Shown piece by piece: positions 57,538 to 64,000 of a stretch of DNA of 64,000 nt. The position numbers were made by a program, and so were the translations under genes. The notes under the pieces are model-generated. The model ran no database searches and was not told the origin of the DNA. It saw only the letters and a list, made by a program, of their open reading frames with translations. The stretch covers positions 1-64,000 of the forward strand of contig NC_134401.1 of the NCBI RefSeq assembly GCF_050003625.1, written 5' to 3'. The first letter of the stretch is position 1; each line of letters starts with the position of its first letter. Source of the DNA: Haematobia irritans. Lineage: Eukaryota > Arthropoda > Insecta > Diptera > Muscidae.

Positions 57538-57575
57538 TTTGGCAAAATCGTGATATTGTGCACGATTTTGCCAAA
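57538..57575. repeat. 14-bp inverted repeat at the terminal-exon duplication junction
   Basis: TTTGGCAAAATCGT (57,538-57,551) and ACGATTTTGCCAAA (57,562-57,575) are exact complements with a 10-nt loop. They sit on the junction between the two exon copies, suggesting that the hairpin helped form the duplication or formed from it. Confidence 0.85.
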
Positions 57576-57614
57576 TACAACTACGGATAAACTCTAGGAG
57601 CATGTAGAATGATA

Positions 57615-60600
57615 TTATCCTAAAAAGTCAATATCACTTTCATTTTTAATTTCCGTTTGTTGGCTGATATCTGGTAATATTGATTCTTCATTTGAGTTTG
57701 ATACTATGATTATTTTCGACCCTGCAGCACGGCTACGAGTTACTCGTTTCACAGTCGCCATAGTTGTAGTGGTTGTTATTGTTTCCGTTCCCGCTGAAGG
57801 GTCAGCAGAACGTACTGTAGTTAAAATTGTCCCATTCTATAATGAAGAAAAAAGTTTAGTCTGTTATATAGATTATAATTTGTTTAATTATTTTATTTTA
57901 AATAAAATATTTTATGTTCCCAATGCAAAAAAGACAAATAAAAATTGCATTATTGTTTTCCAACAGTTCTTTTTTGGAGAAAATGTGCGTATTTTTTTGC
58001 GGTGTCTACAGAGATCAAACGAATTTAGAATCTTACATTTAAAGCTTTTTTACTATATGTATGTATAGTTCAGATCAAGTAAATTCTTTCTCAATAATAT
58101 AACAATTCTAGATTTCCGAATAAGTCTACTGTTAAGCCTAAGTTATGTTAAAGTTTTCCTACGAACTATTATAAACAAGTATATACAGCAGTAAGTTCGG
58201 CTGGTCCGAAACTTAAATACCCACCACCATGAATCAAATGTAATAGTGCCCATGTAAAACTATTAGTCGTAGCGAATTAATTGATAATATATAGAATTTC
58301 AGGGGGGTTTGACGACAGATATGAGGACTAGATCAGATTCTGGATTTCTAACAACCATTTTTGTTTGAGTTTTAGATGAATCATAAACATCCAGTGTAAG
58401 TGTGCAAGAAAATGATGAAGTAAAGCCTTGTTTTGAAATCTAAAATCTGTAGATTTTTAACCCCTTATACAAATGATTAGAAGAAGTAAAATCTGGAATT
58501 TTTAATTTCAGTTTCAAGCTATGTTCATGATCAGTGCGCCTTATATACCCTCGAGAAGTGAAAATGGCCTATATGGAGGTCTTCCAAAAACTACGGTTTA
58601 TATAAGCCCCAGGAGTTAAATAGGGAGATCAGTCTATATGGGTGCTATGCCAGAAATATGCTCCGGTACACACCAAATTCAGTACACCTAATTGTGGTTC
58701 TGAAAAACCTACAGAATCTAGACTATTTCTTTTGGAATATTCGACTAATTGTGCTGAACTTGGCTCTAGATCTTATCGTTATATTTTGTTACTCTTAGGT
58801 GTAATATTAAGCGTCTTTTAACCGGATACCATAAATTCTCAATGGGATAAAACTCGTGGCTTTGCGGTCGCCTTTTTAGCTTTTGAGAACTGTGTTCCGA
58901 CAACCATTTCCTTACTATCTCAAAAAACTTGGACGTGATGTTGTGTTTTTGGTCTCTAGAAGACCAAGAAGTAAAATCGGGAGATCGTTCTATATTGAGG
59001 CTATACCTAAACATGAACCGATAGGTACAAATTCCGGCACACATATTTGTGGTCATAAAATACCTCTAGATTTCCAATTTCAGGGAAATCGGGCCGAAAC
59101 TATGGTTTCTAGAAGCTCAAGAAGTAAAATCGGGAAAATGGTCTATATGGGGACTATACCAAAACATGGACCGATGCACCCCATTTTCGACACACCTATT
59201 TGTGGCCCTCAAATACGTCCAGATTTAAAATTTCATGTAAATCGAATTGAAAATACGGTTTCTAGAAAACCAAGAAGTAAAATCGGGAAATCAGTCTATA
59301 TGGGGGCTAAAGCAAAACATGGACCGATACACTCCATTTTCGACACACCTAGTTTTGGTCATAAAATACCTCTAGATTTCCAATTTCAGGGAAATCGGGG
59401 AGAAACTATGATTTCTAGAAGCCATAGAAGTAAAATCGGGAGATCGGTCTATATGGGGGCTATACAAAAACATGGACCGAAATTCATCATTTTCACCACA
59501 CCTAAGTATGGTCCTAACATACCTCTAGTTTTAAAATTTCAGGCAAATCGGATTGAAAATACGGTTTCTAGAGGCCTAGTAAGTAAAATCGGGAGATCAG
59601 TCTGTATGGGGGCCCATCCTCGAACTTAGCCTGCGTGCCCATCTTCGAACTTAGCCTGTAGCATGATTACAACAGACAGATAGACGGACATGCTTATATC
59701 GTCTTACAATTTCTCACTGATCAAGAATACATATATACTTTATAAGTCGGAAGTCGATATTTCGATGTGTTACAAACGGAATGACAAACTTATTATACCC
59801 ACATCACCATTTTATGGTGGTGGGTATAAAAACATCAAGTATTAGCATTCAAACGTTGCGTGTCATGTTCGGAATACGAAGGGATCACCTACGCCCAGAA
59901 AGACGTTATTTAAAGGTGGAATATCGCTTTAATCGAATTATAAATTTTGTCTTAAATATGTGAATAAAATAAAATTTAATTTAGGCAATTGCAATGGGGA
60001 AACTTTTAAGAGTTCAGTGGATGATTAAATATTCATATGGGACATTTAGTTATTGTTTTTATATGACTGTTGACAGATTATAATGCTTACATACCCGCGA
60101 TGTATCATGTAAGTTGTTATGAACCATGGGTGGTGAACAATATTCGAGTGATTTGTTGTTAGGTTTTGGTACGGAAGAGGGTAATGGGTGCGATGCATAA
60201 AAAATGCGCGGAGGATCTTGGGCGGGTCGTTTTAGACTTTTCTTCTGATTAGCACGACTGGTGTCTAAACCAATCGGATTGAAAATACGGTTTCTAAAGG
60301 CCTAGGAAGTAAAATCGGGAGATCAGTCTGTATGGGGGCCATCTTCGAACTTAGCCTGCGTGCCCATCTTCGAACATAGCCTGTAGCATGATTACAACAG
60401 ACAGATAGACGGACATGCTTATATCGTCTTACAACTTCTCGCTGATCAAGAATATATATACTTTATAAGTCGCAAGTCGATATTTCGATGTGTTACAAAC
60501 GGAATGACAAACTTATTATACCCACATCACCATTTTATGGTGGTGGGTATAAAAACATCAAGTATTAGCATTCAAACGTTGCGTGTCATGTTCGGAATAC

Positions 60601-63600
60601 GAAGGGATCACCTACGCTCAGAAAGACGTTATTTAAAGGTGGAATATCGCTTTAATCTAAATATAAATTTTGTCTTAAATATGTGAATAAAATAAAATTT
60701 AATTTAGGTAATTGCATTGGGGAAGCTTTTAGGAGATCAGTGGATGATTAAATATTCATATAGGACATTTAGTTATTGTTTTTATATGACTATTGACAGA
60801 TTATAATGCTTACATACCCGTGATGTTTCATGTAAGTTGTTATGAACCAGGGGTGGTGAACAATATTCGAGTGATTTGTTGTTAGGTTTTGGTACGGAAG
60901 AGGGTAATGGGTGCGATGCATAAAAAATGCGCGGAGGATCTTGGGCGGGTCGTTTTAGATTTTTCTTCTGATTAGCACGACTGGTGTCTAAAGAATTTGA
61001 AACTATTGAACCCCCAGAAGCTGCTGTGGATATCGCAGATTTTGAATATGATGGAGTCATATTGCTAGGTGTAATGACTTGTAATTGGTATCCAATAATA
61101 TTTCTTTCAGTATCATAGATAGGTACTTGACGTTGGTTTCCTGGGGTTGTATTCACTATTGTATGAAGTGCAGACTGCGCTTTTCTCGATTTACCATCAT
61201 CGCCCTGCTCAATTTGTTGTGGTGGAACAGATGCTTTAAACCGTGATTGATTTGATGAAATGCTAGGAGTTGGTTGCAAAGGCGGCATTTGGATATGATG
61301 AGATGAGTTGGTAGTCGTTGGGCCGTCGTATGTATTTTTCGGAACTACCCGGAGATCTTGTATTATACTGATTTGTTTTAAATATTCTTCCATTAGCATA
61401 ATTGTTCGATCGAGATCTCTTGTTTGAAATTTGCCAGCCGAAACTAAATTATCTATAATTTTGTGACGATCGGTAAAATTTAATTTATCAAATGGTTGCA
61501 CCATTTTCTTAAAAATTACGTCAATGCGTCTAAGATTGGATCGTAGTAAGTTTACTTGCATTTCATTCAATTCGCTTGATCCTTTTGGGACAACTGATAT
61601 AGCAGATATTTTGTTATGGCTGGATACAGAAGGCAATGGCACAGTACGAGAGGATTGTGGAAGAGGTGGGCGTACTTTTGCCGTTATCGTTGTTGTAGAA
61701 GGCAAATATTTTGTCAAAGCATTGAGAGCGGGCGAAAAATTTGGTGATACATTTAAATCATTTGGTCCCATCGTTATTGGCGAGAGTGAATGTGGAGTTT
61801 GGTTTTGTTGTTTAGATGGTCTTTGTGTAAATGTTATTGGGATGGATGGACACACATTAGTAGGGATTCGCTGCGATACAGTCATATTTTGACGATTAGC
61901 AATGCTGTTTCTTAATTTGTCGGCTTTCTTCCTTATAGTTGCAGGAATCGTTGATGAATTGCTTTCCAATTCTGCTCGCGTTACTATTTTTGTTTCCAAT
62001 ACTATAAATGAAGGCAACTCTATTACTGGACTCTGAATCTGTGCATGAATTCGAGTTGGGTCGATTGCAGGCATTGGTCCATTTAAGTTCGGACAACAAC
62101 AGTCCAACAAAACGTTACCATGATTATGATTATACTTCTCTGGGTGCAAAAATGTATACATGCGAGTGCCCCTTGAATCTACCAATGTAGGAACTAAACC
62201 AAATGGCGGTACACATGTGTTTACCGTTGGCAAAGTACTACTCAATGAACGAATCTCGTTTTGGAGAACAGCGTTCGATAGAGCACTCGCAGCTGCTTGA
62301 GTTACAGACTTTGCTCGAGCCAACAAAGTGGGAGTATCAGGAAGTATAGCATCATCTAACTCGCTGGCATGATCATCCAACAATTCGTTTTTAAGCTCTA
62401 CGGGTAAAGTAGATTCTGGGACAGAGTTAACTGTTTTATTGTTGATAGTTTGTACAGGACTATTACATTTATGTGGTTCCGAATGTGCTGAAGGTAACTT
62501 TTGATTTCGTTGGTTTTTGTTTTTTTCGTTATCATTGCCTAAGTTAGTACATGGCATATTTGAAGAAAATCCTGTTAATAGGTTATCTGTTGCCAATTCG
62601 CCCCTACTCACACCTCCATGCAAATGTGGTGACTGGTTACTCTTTATTTGTTGTGTATGACATTGCAATGGTAAATAATTTCGACCTGAAACAAATAACT
62701 TCCATATAAATATAGTTTTTGTTACAATTATAAGAAATACCGTACCTTTCCCACAATTTTGAATCGATTTAGATTTTAAAGCTTTCGATAGGATTACATT
62801 TGCATCAGCGGTATCTTGCCAATATTTTCTTACAATACTTCGATTTATCATTACTTTTAGTTTTCGACATCTAAATGTGAAGAAATGTCGCACAGTTGAC
62901 GTTGATTTCTCATTACCTCGGCCGTGTTTATTTGTAGAATTTACATATGGTGAACCAGTAAGAAGTGGTGGATTGGGAGCTTTAAATTCAGATACTTTGA
63001 TGTTTTTGTTTTGTGGCACATTCCTGTTTTGTCCAATTTTAGAAGGTTCAGAAATTAATGCATTCAAATTTTTTATTTCTATATCGTCTATCAAGGCTTT
63101 TTCAGTTTCCATTTCGAAGTGCACCTTATCTAAAAATTCTTTTTTACTGTCCTTTGGGATGTTCAGTTTCTTATTTCTTATCTGGGATAAAGATTTTGTG
63201 GTAGTTATATTGGTACAATCTTCCGTGTTAATGGCATTGCTTACAAACGCAATTGGCGCGCCTACATTTTTACGCATTGTTTCCGTCTCATCTGGAAGCT
63301 TTGTTGTATTGACGGTACATATTCTTTTTGTATGTACTCGTTGTCGCTTCACATTTTTACTATTCTTCAGAAGATCTTCGATACCAGCATCCTTCATTTC
63401 TTTAGACATGGAATCGATTAGTATGTCAATTTCGCTCCTTTTACTCTTCGCTTTATCTCCTTTTATAGTAGTCGTTGATAAAGGCCGTCGTTTACTATCT
63501 ATCCTTTTCTTTTGACGATTTTTTCTTCCAATCCCTATTATTCTCTTCTTCTTTATTTTCGAACGATTATGTGATTTTGTAATATCTGTTAGATGTGTCA

Positions 63601-64000
63601 CTATTTCCGTTAAAGATTCTTGTGTGGGCTGGCACTTCTTCTTCATAACACATTTGTTTTCCGATATTTCACTGGCAGTCGCTACAGTTTCTTTAGAGGA
63701 CACTACCTTTGATTTTTCAATTTGACTGGAAGCAGATGAAATGTCGTTTATTACACTATTTGTAACTAATATTTGTTCAATCTTGGGTTGTTTTTGTCTC
63801 TCAGCGATTTTATCTTTGCGCTGCTTATTTTTAACTTTCTTTTCACCTTGACTTTCATTATGCAGTTGTTTCGCTCTAGTATTATTTTTCTGTCCATTAT
63901 TTTTTAACCATTCGGCAAACGATAGCACGGTCGAAGATGATGGGGATTTCTTTAAAAGATTTTTATTTTTACCAACAGATCCCGTTCTCTCGGTATCTTC
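57615..64000 (-). CDS. Unidentified large basic nuclear-type protein, 5' end outside window, 3 exons seen
   Basis: I do not recognise this gene. Exons: 64000-62746 (open to the window edge), 62685-60818, 57836-57615 (stop). The 60-nt intron (phase 1, GTACGG...TTTCAG) has no in-frame stop, so a naive frame reads through it. The 3-kb intron starts at CGG|GTATGT and ends at TTCATTATAG; both sides are phase 0 and join in frame, giving 1,114 residues in the window. The N-terminal part has Lys/Arg clusters (KKKRIIGIGRKNRQKKR) resembling nuclear localisation signals. A denser, probably folded stretch follows (FFTFRCRKLKVMINRSIVRKYW). Next come long Ser/Thr/Asn/Pro-rich regions, a conserved-looking block (GTRMYTFLHPEKY, CCCPNLNGPMPAIDPTR) and a helical stretch (RRIDVIFKKMVQPFDKLNF...). 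The terminal exon adds VKRVTRSRAAGSK and an acidic SDIDFLG end. A chromatin or transcription role is only a guess. Confidence 0.75.
57837..58188. other. Intron DNA next to the terminal exon
   Basis: A polypyrimidine stretch and AG acceptor (minus strand TTTTTTCTTCATTATAG) lie at 57,837-57,853. The rest is AT-rich with no recognised element. Confidence 0.5.
58766..58975 (-). pseudogene. Tc1-type transposase relic
   Basis: The minus strand reads DQKHNITSKFFEIVRKWLSE, then PQSHEFYPIENLWYPVKRRL. This matches the DPKHTSK...W(L) and PQSPDLNPIENLW region of Tc1-like (DD34E) transposases, which holds the second and third catalytic residues. The catalytic block is altered (H-E-F-Y in place of P-D-L-N), and only about 60 residues are recognisable. 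It lies inside the dispersed repeat element, directly before its 153-bp modules. Confidence 0.8.
58950..59620 (+). repeat. Five modules spaced exactly 153 bp apart
   Basis: GTAAAATCGGG occurs at 58,971, 59,124, 59,277, 59,430 and 59,583, each exactly 153 bp apart, in diverged modules of the form TTTCTAGA..AAGTAAAATCGGGAGATCGGTCTATATGGGGGCTATACCAAAACATGGACCGAT. Because 153 is a multiple of three, one plus-strand frame stays open for 248 codons with a 51-residue repeat (SKIGRSVYMGA, KHGP). I treat this as a repeat and not a gene. Confidence 0.9.
59546..60992. repeat. 723-bp tandem duplication spanning repeat-element tail, intron and exon end
   Basis: Unit 1 (59,546-60,269) and unit 2 (60,272-60,992) run side by side with a 723-726-bp offset and a few per cent difference. 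Each contains the last module and tail of the dispersed element, about 250 bp of intron, and 175 nt of the penultimate exon with its splice donor. In unit 2 that exon end belongs to the full gene. In unit 1 it stands alone. The junction is GTGTCTAAAC|CAATCGG. Confidence 0.93.
60095..60269 (-). pseudogene. Orphan copy of the penultimate exon end
   Basis: This is a 175-nt copy of 60,818-60,992. It retains the reading frame (DTSRANQKK, KRPAQDPPRIFYASHPLP, VHNNLHDTSR) with only a few residue changes and an intact donor CGG|GTATGT. It has no acceptor of its own, since it begins in mid-exon at the duplication junction, so it should be spliced out with the intron unless a cryptic acceptor is used. 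Confidence 0.85.

Larger units (their letters stand above)
58189..59829 (+). mobile_element. Dispersed fly repeat element with internal 153-bp modules
   Basis: It begins GTAAGTTCGGCTGGTCCGAA...ATACCCACCACCAT (58,217-58,230) and ends ATGGTGGTGGGTAT (59,814-59,827), exact complements, so the ends form inverted repeats. The right end also folds on itself (TATACCCACATCACCAT / ATGGTGGTGGGTATA). Before the end it carries GACAGATAGACGGACATG and TTTCGATGTGTTACAAACGGAATGACAAA, which I know as the tail of very abundant muscoid repeats. The interior has 153-bp-spaced AAATCGGGAGATCGGTCTATATGGG modules and a Tc1 relic. It is non-autonomous. A Helitron-like or foldback origin is possible but not shown. Confidence 0.75.

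Noticed and set aside
58883..59629. 248-codon plus-strand frame as a gene
   Set aside because: It is the open frame of a 153-bp repeat array in a dispersed element. It crosses into the antisense of a Tc1 relic and ends at the element tail.
60782..60817. Stop codon at 60,782 as the end of the large protein
   Set aside because: A strong donor (CGG|GTATGT) precedes it, and an in-frame terminal exon with a good acceptor exists at 57,836. The last 11 residues are probably intron read-through, though use as an alternative end is not excluded.
62686..62745. Residues read from this 60-nt stretch as part of the large protein
   Set aside because: It has a donor GTACGG and an acceptor TTTGTTTCAG, is exactly 60 nt, and its removal keeps the frame. 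It is far more likely a typical short fly intron.
62877..63515. 212-codon plus-strand frame (and 61,524-61,892)
   Set aside because: Both lie antisense to the long coding exons of the minus-strand gene and have hydrophobic shadow-frame composition.
63926..63928. Start codon of the large minus-strand gene at 63,928
   Set aside because: The codon is GTG, and the frame stays open without a stop to the window edge, so the true start lies outside.

Overview
This window is eukaryotic and almost certainly comes from a fly, most likely a calyptrate (muscoid) species. It is AT-rich, its genes are split by short GT-AG introns, and it carries repeats that I know from muscoid genomes. These are a tRNA-headed SINE whose tail reads CCTAACCTAACC, dispersed repeats with 'AAATCGGGAGATCGGTCTATATGGG'-type modules, Tc1/mariner relics, and I-clade and jockey-clade LINEs. 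Nothing bacterial or viral was seen.

Layout. (1) 1-34,606: one head-to-tail satellite array, 665 bp per unit, about 52 copies, running off the left edge. It is nearly invariant apart from homopolymer indels in the first ~7 kb and one G-to-A change seen in two copies exactly 15 units apart. (2) 34,607-39,781: gene-free junction. It holds a perfect 45-bp-arm inverted repeat, a duplicated palindromic 14-mer, an 18-bp pyrimidine minisatellite, small tandem duplications, a tRNA-like degenerate sequence and a SINE. (3) 39,782-45,250, minus strand: a complete long-chain acyl-CoA synthetase gene (Acsl, ACSL3/4 type). I could assemble it in frame from 11 coding exons, giving 715 aa. Its first intron carries a SINE with a 14-bp target duplication. 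(4) 45,251-49,088: intergenic DNA with a SINE head fragment, a decayed mariner transposase and a Tc1-type MITE. (5) 49,101-54,759: a full-length I-clade LINE with two intact ORFs, an 18-A tail and a 12-bp target-site duplication, so it looks young. (6) 54,772-57,283: gene-free DNA with palindromic dispersed motifs and a duplicated jockey-clade LINE relic. (7) 57,615-64,000, minus strand: the 3' part of a large gene that I do not recognise. It encodes a basic, Ser/Thr/Asn-rich, probably nuclear protein. It has two exons with a 60-nt intron between them, then a ~3-kb intron and a 73-aa terminal exon. The large intron is packed with a 1.6-kb dispersed repeat (five 153-bp-spaced modules and a Tc1 transposase relic), a 723-bp tandem duplication that copies the end of the penultimate exon, and a second tandem duplication of the terminal exon.

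The two host genes are independent and read on the same (minus) strand. The rest of the window shows repeats at work: satellite homogenisation, recent LINE and SINE insertion, and repeated local tandem duplication. The least explained features are the extreme homogeneity of the satellite, the perfect palindrome at its edge, and the duplicated 3' exons of the unidentified gene.
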